A stretch of DNA of 64,000 nt from Rostrohypoxylon terebratum (GCA_022497145.1 MU385855.1:124001-188000); one strand, 5' to 3'; counted from the first letter of the stretch, positions 12,383 through 25,880 are shown. Notes: generated by a model not told the origin, from the sequence alone. Made by a program: numbers and translations.

Positions 12383-14618
12383 ATGATGAGCGCACGCAAT
12401 GCCCCGCGGCCTGTAGCGCCAACCGTATCGTCATCGAATATGTCTCAGCAACGACCGAGGAGGGTTCGTACCAGTAAACCAAAAGTTAAGACAGGTTGCA
12501 ACAACTGCAAGTATGTACTTCCTTGAATCCCTCATCCCATTGATCCATTCATAGATATCTCCCAAATCCCAAATCCCAAATCAAGATTGGTTGCGCTGAG
12601 CGCACAATGCTAAACAATTGCCTCGCAACTTTAGACAACGGCGTATAAAATGCGATGAGCTGCGACCGGCGTGTACTCAGTGCGTTCGGTCCAAGAGGAC
12701 GTGCACCGGTTATCCACCTCCCCCGCGAGCCAAGGTTTTTGAAGAGGTCAGGATTGCGCCTAAACCCGGTAGTGGGAGTAGTGGGAGTATAACTCCAATC
12801 TCACCGGCGAATGAGGCCGTCCGGCCACTCCTGTCACAGCCTCCGGCCCGGCCAGTGGTTGCGCGACCGGGGTCTCAGAGAGTGTCCACGAACAGTCTCA
12901 CGCCACCCCAGACGCCGGTAGAGAGCTCGTTGATGCTTTATCGGCCATCCGTACTCCCGTTCGATCCGAATGAGGGCCAATATTTCCAACTCTTTAGAGA
13001 ACGCACGGCTGGTGAGCTGTCAGGGTTCTTCGACTCTTCCTTCTGGACTAGAAGTGTCTTGCAGGAGTGTCATTCAGAGGAAGCGATCCGACATTCGGTC
13101 GTTGCTCTAGGAGCGCTCTACAAAACCTTAGAGAAAATGTCAGATTCGCCACCAAGCTCACCGGCCGCCCTCGTCGACGTAACGGATAATGCGTTTCGGC
13201 ATAGTGAAGTTGCCTTTAAGCATTATTCGTTAGCGCTGAACTGTATCATTAACTCCACGTCATCGGATCAGGCGTCGCAGAGGATGAGTCTCATGGCGTC
13301 GGTATTACTAGCCTGTTTTGATTCCTTCATTGGTGACCATAAGCATGCGATTGTACAAATTCAAACCGGCCTCCGACTTCTAGAAACTTTGCGAGCCCAT
13401 CGTAGGAATTCGTTCCTCCCCAAACCCGAAGAACCAGTCGAACAAGACCTTGTCCAAATGTTTACCCGATTAGCTATCCAAGCGAAGTCATACGATATGG
13501 CTTTCCACTTCCCCCAACCGTTCGTAATACGCCTTACTCCCCAGAGCAACGAGCAAACCCCTTCCCCCTCTTCCGACGGGGGATCACCTGTTTCAACGTC
13601 GCAATCACAAATACCAGAACAGTTTGAGACACTCCATGAAGCGAGACTTTCGTGGGATACCCTTTGCGAGCGCATGATGCGATTTACCGAAAACATGTTC
13701 ACATATACAACATCGATGAGTTCAGTGGGCGTACTTCCGCACTCATTCAAGCAGTATGGCATAGGGTTTGCCGAGAAATTGACCGCCTGGTCAAAGGCTT
13801 TTGAGCCTATTTTAATGTCTCGCTCAACTCCCGCGAAAAGTAGCCAGGAGAAGACAGCGATCGCTGTCCTCAAAATGAACCAGATTATGGGCGAGATCTT
13901 GTTTTACACGATATTCAGCGACACCGAGCTTCAATTTGACGCCCATCTACCGCAATTTAAACACATCGTAACTCTGGCTATGGAGGTGGTTGGGGATGAG
14001 GAGCGTAGAGCTGCCGCAAAACGATGTTCGAACCCTCAATTTTGCCATCATCAGCCCATGCACCCAGATATATTTGGTGGGCCGTATACAGCCAAACATA
14101 TTAAACCCAGTTTCAGCGCAGATTTAGGCATTGTTCCCCCACTCTTTGTTGCAGCGACGAAATGTCGAGATCCCACCATTCGGCGCCAAGCTATTCAACT
14201 ATTACGGAGTAGCTCGCGGAGAGAGGGAATGTGGGATAGTGAGCTCGCAGCTCGGATAGGTATGTGGGTAATGGATATAGAAGAGGAGGAGGATGGCACC
14301 GATGACTTCGTACGTCCCCCATCAAGTTCAGGCATGGGTAGACTGTCTGTGGACAGTCCGGGTAATCGATCTACCGGTTCTCCTTTTGGTGGCGATGTTC
14401 CTCTCGGTCCTGGCGGAAATGCTCGTTGGGGTAGCCGGAGAGACAGCGCTGCGACTTCGACATACGGTAGGAGACCCATACCGGAGGAGAGGCGGGTTAG
14501 GGTACGATCTGTCGAATTTGACCTCCGTGAACATGTCGCAACAATCTCGTGTGGCACACGGGGGTTAATACCTGGAATGCTGGATCCACGAACGCGCAAC
14601 ACTACAATTCGGTGGTGA
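12383..14618 (+). CDS. Zn(II)2Cys6 transcription factor
   Basis: Exons 12383-12510 and 12635-14618 are joined over a 124-bp intron (GTATGT donor, TTTAG acceptor, branch-like CTAAAC) and give 703 residues. The splice falls inside the zinc cluster and restores it: Cys39, 42, 49, 56, 59 and 66, spacing C-x2-C-x6-C-x6-C-x2-C-x6-C. A basic linker ending in TCTGYPPPP follows, then a Ser/Pro-rich stretch and a long helical region (about residues 155-510) of the Fungal_trans_2 (DUF3468) type. The tail is Gly/Ser-rich and basic. It is expected to bind CGG half-sites in the nucleus; the target genes cannot be read from the sequence. Two tandem ATGs occur at 12383 and 12386, and a third in-frame ATG at 12440 is also possible. 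A second Zn2Cys6 gene lies 1.05 kb downstream on the same strand, but the two proteins belong to different subfamilies, so recent duplication is unlikely. Confidence 0.9.
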
Positions 14619-15671
14619 AACCTGGTCGCTTCGCCGCCTCTCCTTTCATAATAACAATCAAGAGCTGGTCTACCTGATGTAAAATTACATCGTCTACTAC
14701 CCTAGAGGGGTATATGCTTCGACTTGAAGATTCCTTTTATTTATTGGCAGGGCCGTTTTTTTTATCTTACAAATCTACAAGCAGAACTAGGCTACGAGGA
14801 AAAGCGTGACGATATAATGTTGGGATTGGCTTGGCGGGCAACAAAAACATATGATAATGTCTCGAATATTTTGCTTTATCCATTGTTGGCATAACGGCGC
14901 AGACCCTGACCTACTCACGTAGGTAGACAGGCACTGGAAGAATCTTCTATTAGATGTTATTAGGTACCTGTAGGTATATGATACCACCAAGAATAACAAA
15001 ATCGTTTTTGTTTTTACAAAACGCGGAAGTATCAAGCCGAAATGTCAAGCGTTACTGACTGCCTTGAAGTGATGGTGCATTTTTGCTTTCCGGTATAAGT
15101 GCCGCTTAGGTACCTTGTTATCCCGTATTAAAAAAAACTTGACAATAAGCATGGTGAAGACCAACTTTGGCTCTATCTAAAAGCGATTTCCTATAACTGA
15201 GTTAACAGCGAAGTGACTTACACCGCCAAAGAAGCCCGAGCTTTTCATACAGTAATTTTTTTCATATGGTGTGAAAAATCATTATTCGAGCGATGAAGCT
15301 GTGAATCTTGGCTTATCCCGTAGGCTGTAGCTCTGGAGGTCTCCGGTGATTGGAAGCTTAAAACCGATTAGTCATCGTATACTGCTGGTGGAACTCGGGA
15401 ACCCCCATTTTTGGAAATCACAACGTAATCATTAAAGGATCCAGGTGCCTAAGCCTTAAGGAAGGCCCGAACCATTATCCATTATCAAGGGTGCTAAAAT
15501 ACTTACTTATATAATCCATGAATAACTTGGAACTCTATTAGAACCTCACAACTAAATTCAACTCTAACAACAACAGGTTGGATTGTAAATCAATTTTGGA
15601 AGTCCTTGAAAAAACCCCATGGTTGCTGTTTGGCAAAGTCTCGCACAGAGTGAAAGAGGAGAGCATGAAAA
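14619..15671. other. Intergenic region between two tandem transcription factor genes
   Basis: About 1 kb containing the 3' end of the first factor and the promoter of the second. No repeat or motif stands out beyond poly-T and poly-A tracts near 14757 and 15130. Confidence 0.6.
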
Positions 15672-18286
15672 ATGCAGCATAACGCTATAAATGACGTACG
15701 CAGAGGTGTGCCTTTAAACCCAGCAGAGGTTTCGGGAACAAACAATGGCGACCCTCCAAAGCGGACTCGAGTCCTGCTGAGCTGTGCGCCTTGCCGCAGT
15801 TCCAAACTTAAGTGCGACCGAGCAACGCCATGCGGACAATGTGTTCGCAAAAGCAAACCGGATGGCTGCCTCTACGCTCCGCGACCCGAAAAGCGGAAAC
15901 CTGCTAAAAGCATGGCCGCTCGTCTGAAGAGGCTTGAGGGAAGTATGTGTGACTATTTTCAAATTATTTATATCCAACTTACCTCAACGTTTCACAGATG
16001 ATTTGAGGTGTAAGATGTACTTTTAAAAATGACGTTACTAAAATACTATACAGTGGTACGCGGGATGATTGATCCGGATGGCTCTACGTCTATGGCGTCT
16101 ACTGATAGGGTGACTAGGGATCCTGGTGGTCTCATAGTACAAGGTCAAGGAAACACATCTTATGTTGGCGGAACACACTTCATGGCTATGTTAGAGGATG
16201 TGAGTTCTTCCCAGCGTTTCTCCCCTCCTTTTCACGTGCATCAGCAATTAAATCTTGTGTATGATAGATCGAGGACCTCAAGGGGTACTTTGACGATAAA
16301 AATGAGGAGGAAGAAGAAACCCAGGATCCGTACGAGAATATGGGTCCTACAGAGCTGCTTATGGCCTCACGAAACGTGCCTAGGAATAAGGACGATCTCT
16401 TGGCTACCCTCCCGGATAAGGCCATAGTCACCCGTCTTATGAATCGCTATTTCAACTCAAATAGCCCTTCTCAACGTGAGTTCTTCCACTCATTCTCTGT
16501 CACTTCTATCCCCACATACCTTGCCATTACGTCGTTGCTCACACGTGTGCGAAGACGTTATTCACGTTCCTACGTTCTTGAGAGAATATAACGATTTCTG
16601 TAAGGATCCGCAAAGCGCGCCTTTACATTGGATAGCATTGCTGTATATGGTACTAGCACTCGGAACTTTCTTCTCTTCCTTCAGCGCACCCCAGGAGCTA
16701 GAGAGCGATTCACCTGTGCCAGCCCTGGACAGATTTAAACAGTATAGAGGGGCTGCTGGATGGGCTCTCATCTGGGGGAAGTATTCGCAACCGGGACCGT
16801 ACACTCTCGAGGCGTTTATGCTGTATGTGGAAGGAGATTTCGTTACCAACCGCGAGGACCGGATGAACTGTTATCTGCTCTCATCCGTCCTGATTCGACT
16901 GATGCTAAAAATGGGACTGCATCGCGACCCTAGCAAGTTGCCCGGCATCACTCCATATGACGGCGAGATGAGACGGCGCCTGTGGAACCTCGCCGTACAA
17001 ATCGACTTATTAGTTGCGTTCAATTTAGGCCTTCCCAGTATGACCCACGCTGTCGAAAGTGATACGGAGCTTCCGACGAATCTGATGGATATGGATTTTG
17101 ATAAAGATACTAAGGAGCTGCCTCAACCTCGTCCCAGCTCGGATTACACGCTACTTACTTACCCAATTAACAAAGCTAGGGTATCGCGCATTTTCTTCCT
17201 GGTAGTCCAACAAGCACATTCACTTAACGTTCCGTCTTATGCCGAAGTAATGAAAGTCGATGCTCAGATTGAAGACGCGTGGGATAAGGTCCCCGAGATT
17301 ATGAAGGTGAAACCGATCGACCTGTGTTTGACGGACCCTCCTGTCCAGATTATCCAACGCTTTGGTATCGCAGCAATATACCAAAAAAGTCGGTGCGTCC
17401 ATCATAGACGTTATATCGTTGAGGAAGAGCCGAAGAAGGAGCATGACTACTCTCGTCGAGTATGCCTTGAAGCAGCATTGGCGCTCATTGACTATCAGAT
17501 TACGATGAACGAGGCGGGGAAACCTGGTGGTATGTTAAATCAAACCGGCTGGTTCATCGCTGCGTTAGTGGCCGTAAACGATTTCCTCTTGGCGAATATG
17601 ATTATCGCTCTCGTGATCCAGAATGATAGATTTTGGGAGGTTGGCGGCGATGCAAATTGGATAGCGCGATGTATGCCGCCGACAATCACCAGAGACGAGC
17701 TTCTCCGGACGATCAGAAGATCGCACAACATCTGGAAGGAGATGTCAAGCGAGCGATCGGAATTTAAAAAATGTGAAGAGGTCACACGAGTTATGCTCCG
17801 CAAGGTGCATGCTCATCTTGGAATCATCACTGAAGATGCCGAAATGTCGGGTGCAACAACAGATAGGAGCGGCGACGTGACGGATATGGCGAGCTTGACG
17901 ATGGATAGTAGCGGGCCTGCAACGATGTCGAGCAGTAGCGATGCCGTAGTCGACAGTACCGCCGAATTTAACACGGCATGGGTGAATCTGATGACAACGG
18001 ATGTAAGCGCCGGTCAGACAGAGTCCGACCCTCCTTGGATGATGCAAAATAGCAACGATTGGGTAAGTCCTCTCTATTTTTCTACTGGCGTGTCTCCTGC
18101 TGTAGATGGCAAAATTCTTAACAAACCTACGCTTGATAGAGCTACTTTGATACTATGACACATACGGCCGACATCACCCAGATCCCTGAGCAGGCGACCG
18201 AAGATACTTGGATGCTCGAGAAAAACATGGAAGACTTTCCCAATTTTGTGGTGTCAAACTCATGGAATTTCCCCCCGTCTTCGTAA
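15672..18286 (+). CDS. Zn(II)2Cys6 transcription factor with Fungal_trans domain
   Basis: Five exons, 15672-15942, 16054-16199, 16268-16475, 16555-18062 and 18140-18286, give 759 residues in one frame. The introns are 111, 68, 79 and 77 bp with GT..AG ends. The zinc cluster is Cys38, 41, 48, 54, 57 and 66 (x2, x6, x5, x2, x8), followed by a basic dimerisation-type helix (AARLKRLEG). An acidic stretch (FDDKNEEEEE) and the IHVPTF block lead into a PF04082-type middle domain with the signature GLHRDPSKL...MRRRLWN (about residues 335-370). The C-terminus is Ser/Thr/Met-rich and acidic, as expected of an activation domain. The last exon is inferred from frame and a good acceptor; without it the protein would end a few residues after the fourth exon. 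This is the architecture of metabolic and xenobiotic regulators. No partner cluster adjoins it. Confidence 0.88.
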
Positions 18287-19526
18287 GTACCTGTAGGTAC
18301 TTAATCAAGTGGTTGGCAATTGGGTTCGGAGCTCCGAAATAACAATATCCGTCCCATAAAGGCTCAGCTATCGATCTCCCCGTAATATTGGATGTCGCGA
18401 AATGGAAAATGATCCTCTACCGCCAAAACATGTCGTTAGGTGACCCCTTACTGCCCTTAGATTCATAGCCGTGATAGCCGTCCGAGTGCCAGGGGGGTAA
18501 GTCCAGCGGAGTCGTCCGATCCGACTTTGATAAGGCATCAGACGTCAAGGTTACAGATTCCTAGCATAGCATAGCAACCAGGGCTAGCTTTTCCAAAGTG
18601 AGAAATCCTGACAACCTGGAGGGTGTGGAGATGATCAGAACCACGGGCAGCACGGGCAGCATGGGCTACCTCCAGCTACCTAAGCCAAGCTACCTAGCCC
18701 TAGCTTAGCACGTATTCGCGGGGTATTGGGCTATCCAACCCCGCATAACCCCTTATTGGTTAGCCCTGCGAATTGACGAGTGATCTTGCGGGTTTATCGA
18801 AAGCGCTATACAATTCTTGGTGTTGGTCCCGACATATCCTTCAAGTCTAAGGATTGCCTCAAGGAACAATGCGAGAGATATGTGAGAAATAATCTCATAA
18901 AGAGTGTTGGAAACGAATAGCGGAAAGGATGAATCCCGCGGAAATGCTAGTTCGGACCAGGAGGGACATCCTGGGCGCTATAACGACGCCCGCTGGTGTG
19001 ATGACGGCAAGGTAAAAAATGATTGAGCCTCCAGCGCCTCCAAGGAGGACCAAGAAGGACCAAGAAGGATGTTCGCTTGACTGGTTTGTACGTAATAGCA
19101 CGCAACACCCGGAAGGACTATTTGTAACGAGATGGCTCGCAGCTAAACGATCCACGTTACAACGGAGAAAGCTGCCAGGGCCGTAAAAACGTGCTCGATT
19201 GCATCGATACGACCCATACCTTTTTATTTACTAAAACATACCTAATGCCAAGATATCGTCGCCTCGGATTCCACATTCTTATGGCATTAGGAGCAGCAAT
19301 TTTATCAAATTTACTACTTTACTCGCCTGCATCGGTCTCGATTCCAGCAGCTCCCTGTGCGACGAGATGCGAGACGCATACTATACCTAGTGCAACTCAT
19401 AGTGCCTGGATGGTTCCTCTCTAAATCAAGTAGCTAGTAGCGGGTCACGAAGGGTCGGGTTGATAGGTAGGTTCGGACTGGCACGAGATTCCCTATGGCA
19501 TTGTACCAAGAGGGCGCTTTGATTAC

Positions 19527-19559
19527 CTACAGGCTACAGGCTACAGGCTACAGGCTACA
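19527..19559. repeat. Tandem repeat, CTACAGG x4.7
   Basis: Perfect heptamer repeats lie in the gene-free region between the second transcription factor and the NmrA gene. Confidence 0.9.
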
Positions 19560-21398
19560 TACATATGCCTACGATGTAGTTGTAAAAACGGTTTCACAGC
19601 GTGGACCGGTCTGGTTCTGCGCCAGGTATTTCTAAATCGGGGGGTTCGGAGAGGAGACCTGAAGCAAATCCACACCTTCGGAAGCACCTACCTAAACCAA
19701 TAGCCTCGCGACGTTAGCACGCATGTCGACTGAGATGAGCGACCACGGGCGACATTTGGACATTTGGATATTTGAACTTTTGGTAATGTAATGGTATTTC
19801 TGCGTCTGCGAACTAATGAAAGTAGGATGGCAGGCTTGGCTGTCAACCAAGGGCAACTAAAGGACACTCCCGTCTCGTCTATGCACAGCGTCTGTCCTTT
19901 CACTGTAACGGCACGCAAGATCGTATCCTCCAACGGTTACCCGGGATTTGCGGCGGCAATGTTCACGTGCATTTGCGATTTGGCCAGCGCCATCAAAAGA
20001 CTACTCGCCGAGCTGAATTCCTGGGTCTCTGGGTCCTCTATATCATATACCTATCGGATATCTCCTCTTTTCTTAAGAGTCCATTAGAATCGCACCTAGG
20101 ACCTAGGACTAGGACCTAGGTAATAAGAGTCTCTACGGAGTCCCGGGTTGACTGGTTTTCTTTGCTCGTAACGATACCGATATCGATGTCTCAGATATCT
20201 CGGGTACAAAAACCGAGACGGAAACAGAGCAGACCTGCATTGTTACGGCATAACGGATTTCTGCACGCTATCTCGTTACCTGACAAGGGTCAGGAAGTCT
20301 GACCATCTAACTATGTAATGGACACGCCTTCTCATTGGTCGATGGTTATCTGTTGATCTTGGGAGGGTTTGGAGGGGGAAATTTCAGCGCACTTTCCTCT
20401 TGCCCATCCTGCGGCTTAATACCTATGTCAGTCCTAGAAATGCATTGTGTAGAGCGTAAGACGCTATCTATGGCATGCATTCTTGTTCCATCGCAGCTCG
20501 CCTGCGATTTCGTCATGTCAAACATGCGGTTTATGTGCAATTAAAAAAACTAGCGCCCCTCCAACAAGCACCAACAAACTGCAACGAGACTACGGGTCAA
20601 GATCCGAACCACCCAGCCTATCATTCTATCAGTCTTGGGTTATCTCTCTCGGATCAGCTGAGTCTGCTGAAGTGAGAGGACCAAATCACGGATATGTATG
20701 TGCACAACAGCAAGGCTGGGTAAAATACCTAATACCTAGTACTTGGTGGTTGGAGGCATGATAGGTCCGATTAGGGATGAGAACACCCCTAAAGTTCTGA
20801 CCGACTAATAATTATATAATGTCGGTCTTTCCTTAAGGCTTAGATACCTACACACGTATGGCATATTGGCACCCTTCCAATCACCCAGGCAGCCCGGGAT
20901 ACCTGGATTCCCGTTAGAAACGTAAAGAACAGATCTGCTTCCGAAGTCGAATAGAAGCTCCAAATACACGTTGAAGACGATGACAGGAGGGTCCTCTATG
21001 TAAGTTAGCGTTGAGACGAAAAACCGGCCAACGGTGCTCAATGCTTTTACATAATCTAAACCATGTTGGGATCCAGTTTGCTGAGTCGATGAGAGACGAA
21101 AGAAGAAAGAAGTCAAAAAGAGAAGAGCAAAAATTTTCCCTTGATAAGCTGTACCGAACTACTACTACCAGCTACCTAGGTCCTCAGTAATGGAAATTAC
21201 TAGAGCCACTATGACACACTCGAAACTATGTCCGGAGCAAAAGTCGAGGGGAAAAAAACGAGCGGGAAGAAAACGTGATTCGCACCAGTCATATAAATGG
21301 ATCCCGGGCAATTCTCATTAGCTAACATTTCAAAGACGTCTCCATTTGTCGAGTAGCATCTGCCATCTGGTAAATCTATTTCTTTCTAGTATGGATGT

Positions 21399-21420
21399 AC
21401 CTAGGTCCTAGGTCCTAGGT
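21399..21420. repeat. CCTAGGT tandem array
   Basis: Three CCTAGGT units lie in direct tandem and are preceded by A. Because the core hexamer is palindromic, the array reads nearly the same on both strands. A poly-purine/ACATACA repeat follows within 40 bp. Confidence 0.85.
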
Positions 21421-24400
21421 TTTACATACACTCATTATGGATCATACAGCATACGACATACAACATACAACATACAACATACAATATACATTGAACGATA
21501 CCTACTAGGTAGACTTGCAACACTGCGTGTGATATTCGGTCAGGCTCCGATCTCGTCGCATTCCAGAACCAGACCGCATGATATATTGGACCAATCAATT
21601 AGAGGCTTCGACCTGATTTAAGTATTGGTGCTCACTGCTGATACCACATGCGATCAATCACGTATCAGATCGGCGGATTATAACCCTGAAAAGAGCGATA
21701 AGAGAATCCGAGCATTTGATTCGATTGACGAGAATTTAAAGTCTATCTGCCCATGCAGCGCATCCCAAAATCAACGTGACTTTCTAAAGCAACGTACTAC
21801 TAGGTATTACCATGAACCTGCTTCGAATATACTAGTGCTACATATGTACTGCTACTAATACTACTAAAAAAAAAAATACTTGAGTACCTAGTACCTGGGT
21901 CCTGAATACTACCTAGTAGTAGCCTTGGAGGTTATCAATTATCAACACCAATACCGATGCCAATGCCAACATCAATAATCATCAATATGTATGTGCATAC
22001 CTACACCAATGCGTACATATATAATTTATAGTGTACTATATGTATGCTGTATGTTTTACATTTGTTTTCACATTTTTTTTTCACCGCTCTCCACCTTATC
22101 CAGCTTGTCTCCCGAATCTTGGAATCTTGTCCTGTCATGTGCGGACTCGCAATTTGCTATTTGCTACCTACCTAGTACCTTTGCTACCAAATATATCGAA
22201 CACATCCATAAAACAATCCATAAAACTGACTCCATCCAAGGACCAAAGCACATCCGATTTCGACCATGCTACTTCACCCATCTCCTCACGATGTTGGGCG
22301 CATTATGGATCTATTCGGTGCCCTTACCTCCAGTCACCTTACTTGACCTATCCCAGTCTGAGCCTCTCTCCGATTCATTACTAATAAACTAACTCGTGAT
22401 GTACTAGACTCTATCCCGACCCTCAAAAAATTACAGGAAAAAACCCGAGTTCATCCACGCACAAGCCTGCCGCATCCTCATTGGATTGTTTTCTTGGTAC
22501 ATGGATGTCGCTTTTCATGAGTGAGTAAGGTACAACGATACTTTGTACATAATACGATACATTCCTACATCTGATCCATACAAGACCGCATTTGGATGTC
22601 AGCCTCTTTTTTTGTTATGCTTACATTTTAATAATCTTTAATCTTACATCGCTTCATGTCTCGTATCATCTATCTCGATATAGGTACTGGATGCTACAGA
22701 TTATGGATACCACACATACCACACATACCGCATATACTACATATACTACATATAGGTATACACACATGCCACACGTGCGTCTACCTAGTAGTATAAAGGT
22801 AAAAAGTTTAGATAAGAGATTTTCAAAGAATGACTGGGTCGAAGCAGGGTAGGTACCTCGAAGTTAAGGTTTCTTAGTGTCTTAGTCTCTTTTTTTACAT
22901 TCCACCATTTCCACACTTCCGCACTCTATTAAGAAATAATTCGCTCGACTAAACTACCCCCTAAATTTCCTAAGTTCCCTTCCCCTCCCCTTCGATGGAT
23001 CAATCGAGACGGCCGGTACGTACTTGAAAGTAGGCGGACTTGCTTTGGTTAGGCGGGCCTAGCATGTTTAGAGTCGATTAGAGTCGATTAGATCAGAATA
23101 CTACATCCACGAGTTCTAAGGAGTAAGGTAGTCTCGTCTGGTGGCAGTTCCCCGGATTTCACAAGAAAGGCCCCGGTTCCAATACTTCTCAACAACACCA
23201 ATTGCCCACTGGGTCCATGGATATATACATGTATAGATGTATGGATGTATGTAAGTACGGATGTACCTACGTGCCTACCTACGTGCCTATGTGCCTGCGT
23301 GCCTACCTACCTACATACGGTATATGACCAGACCCTCCTTTTTTTTTTTCTATTTCCCTAAACCTAAGAAGATTTTCAGTGTCCTCCTTTCTCGATAGGA
23401 ATTTGATCCGTCCACCGTCCACCGTCCACCGGGAACCTACCATTCTCGCATCCCCATACGGATAATAAATTACTTCCTCTTTGCTGGCTTATAATATAGC
23501 TATGTGGAATTCCCAAGCGAGATCATCTCAGTCAACCCTAAGCGGCTACCCATTTTCGCTTCGCATCGGACCTTAAACATCTTTCTCTTTTTTCCCTCTT
23601 TTCCTCTTCTCCCTTTCTCTACCTACATTCATAAGTGTTACCCGCCCTAAGGGTACCTCCGTCAAGGTACTCAATCCAAACGTTCGGGACTTTGCAGACC
23701 TAGAAGACCCAGCATACCAGGCGAAATCTTCCCCCCCCCAAAAATCCCATAATTCTCAACCATAGTATATCCACTTTTCAGACTTCTAGATAGTCGAAAG
23801 ATATTGTGTGCCTGGCTGTTTCCTACCTATAAGCCTGGACTGAACGGACTGGACTGGACTTGACTGGACTTGACTGGATCTGCCACGACATCCAGCATTA
23901 GACCTGCCGGCAAAATAAACCTCGAGTGCTCCTTGTACTTTTCACTTTCCTCACCTCACCTTTCCTTTTCTTTATAGTCACCTGAGCTCCTAAGCTCCAC
24001 GCTATCAACCTTACCTTGATACCTTACCTTAATACCTTGTCTGTTTCTTTTTAACCCACACTAGCACACTAGACAAGAAGAGAAAAGACGATCGTCGAAC
24101 ACTGAAAACAGCTTCGACCCATATTGACTCTTAACTTTGACGCCAAAGCACACCACAGGCCTACACTATCACAACATCTTCGATGGACGTGCCGCTTCTC
24201 TCTATCCCATAATTCCGGCATTGGCCTTCTCGTTTCTTGTGTCACCAAAACCTTACGCGCCTATATCGCTGTTCGCTCGGTTAGCTGTCTCGGCTGGTCT
24301 TATCTTGTCACCTGTTTCTTGTTTTTCTTGTCTTTTCTTTTCTTTTCTTTTCTTTTTTTAAAGAAAAAAAAAAAGTCGTCGACGACCTTCTTATCTACTC

Positions 24401-24452
24401 TATAAAGGCATAAAGTGTCTAGATCCTAAGTGGAAACTAGACCTACGACACC

Positions 24453-25880
24453 ATGCCTTCTTCTAACCCCATCAACATCCGGACTGACTTGGTTTTTCGA
24501 CCAGCGCCGGGGGAAAACAGCAACGCCTCCCCCAAATCTTCCGCGACTCAGAGTACAAGGCACAAGCATACGCGGTCCTCGTACTCGGAAAGCTCACCAA
24601 TCACGGCCATGTCAAGGAACAACTCACTGACTTATCGACCCTTGAAACGGTCGACACCCTCACCAGATAAGACCATTGCTATTATAAATGCAAGTGGCCG
24701 CCAGGCCGCCTCGTTAATCCGGATAGCCACCGCTGTAGGATATAAGGTCCGCGCGCAACTGCGCAACCTAGAGGGAGTCATAGCAACTGAAGTCGCGACA
24801 AATCCGAACGTCACAGTTTTCGTCGGGGAGCTTTATATCCGGAAACAAGCAGACGACAAGAGGGATGTCACCGTCCATAGGCACATTCCGGAGATTTCGG
24901 TTAATCGGGGTCTGGTATCACAACTCTTCAACGGCGCGCAGCTAGCCTTTATCAACACCACTTTCTACGGCAACGAAATACAAATTGGAGAAGCGATTGC
25001 GGACGCTGCCAAGAAGGCCGGCGTTCAGCATTACGTATATTCGTCTATGCCCGACCATGCCGCTTACAATCCGAACTGGCCATCGCTACCGCTATGGGCG
25101 GCTAAACATGAGGTGGAAGAGTACATACGTAAAATAGGTTTACCGGCTACTTTTATATACACTGGCATCTACAACAACAACTTCACGTCGCTTCCTTACC
25201 CGCTATTCTGCATGGATCTGCAGAAGGATGGCTCCTTCATTTGGCAAGCCCCATTCCACCCGAACGCCAAACTTCCTTGGCTGGACGCCGAACACGACGT
25301 TGGACCGGCCATCATCCAGGTATTTAAGGATGGCCCAGAAAAATGGACCGGGAAACGTATAGCACTAGCCTACGAATATTTAACGCCACTAGAAGCCTGC
25401 AAGGCGTTCGAGCAGGGAGTTGGGAGACGCGTTCGGTACAAGCGTGGTCCTATTGAGCTGAAGGTCAAGATCCCGGAAGGTTATCGAGAACAGCTTGAAG
25501 CATTAGAAAAACTCTTCTCCCCAAGCAACAGCGACCCCACTAAGCAACCGCCATATTTTGGGGATGCGGAACTGGAGAAGAAATGCCCCGACGATGCCTT
25601 AAAACTGTGGGAAGGGCCAAGAGGGCTAGAAGAATACGCACGTGAGATATTCCCGTTGGAAGAGGAGGCTAATGGTATGACTTGGATGCGCGAGGGTTCA
25701 GATGCTGCACTCGAGGGGGAGATTAATGAAGATGTGGTAGACGATGAGGGAGATGACGGCGGAGACGATGAGTCTATAGACGAGGGCTTAATAATGGTAA
25801 GTAGGCCTAGCCACCCACACATTTGGGTTTGTCACGGCCTTGTTTGGAAAGCGAAAAGTACATTCGAATTCTAGGGATAA
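24453..25880 (+). CDS. nmrA: NmrA-type nitrogen metabolite repression regulator (NMR1/NmrA)
   Basis: An NAD(P)-binding, catalytically inactive short-chain-dehydrogenase-like protein. In Aspergillus and Neurospora it binds the GATA activator AreA/NIT2 and represses it when good nitrogen is present. Visible features are a basic Ser-rich N-terminal extension (residues 1-70), a Rossmann dinucleotide motif NASGRQAAS (about 79-87), and the near-invariant family blocks INTTFYGNEIQIG, YSSMPDH, TGIYNNNFTSLPYPLF and PWLDAEHDVGPA. The region around KIPEGYREQLEALE and EEYAREIFPLEEEANG also matches the family. An Asp/Glu-rich tail follows. The main exon is 24453-25796; a GTAAGT...TTCTAG intron then leaves only Gly and stop (449 residues). 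If that intron is retained the protein ends at 25874 (473 residues). No catalytic Tyr-x3-Lys is expected. The assignment is by strong family resemblance. Confidence 0.95.

Larger units (their letters stand above)
18287..24452. other. 6.2-kb region without supported genes; leader of the NmrA gene at its right end
   Basis: I found no coding region. Visible are CCTAGG arrays (20094-20121, 21399-21420), tandem repeats at 19527-19559, 21457-21490, 22708-22755, 23408-23432 and 23836-23880, and a strongly pyrimidine-rich last kilobase with long CTTTT runs ending near 24360. The last 1-2 kb probably form an extended promoter or 5' leader for the NmrA gene. AGATAA (HGATAR-type) words read on the minus strand near 24300 and 24390, as might be expected upstream of a nitrogen regulator. 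These short words also occur by chance. Confidence 0.5.

Noticed and set aside
12383..18286. Two neighbouring Zn2Cys6 genes as a recent tandem duplication
   Set aside because: Different cysteine spacing, different intron number and different middle-domain type.
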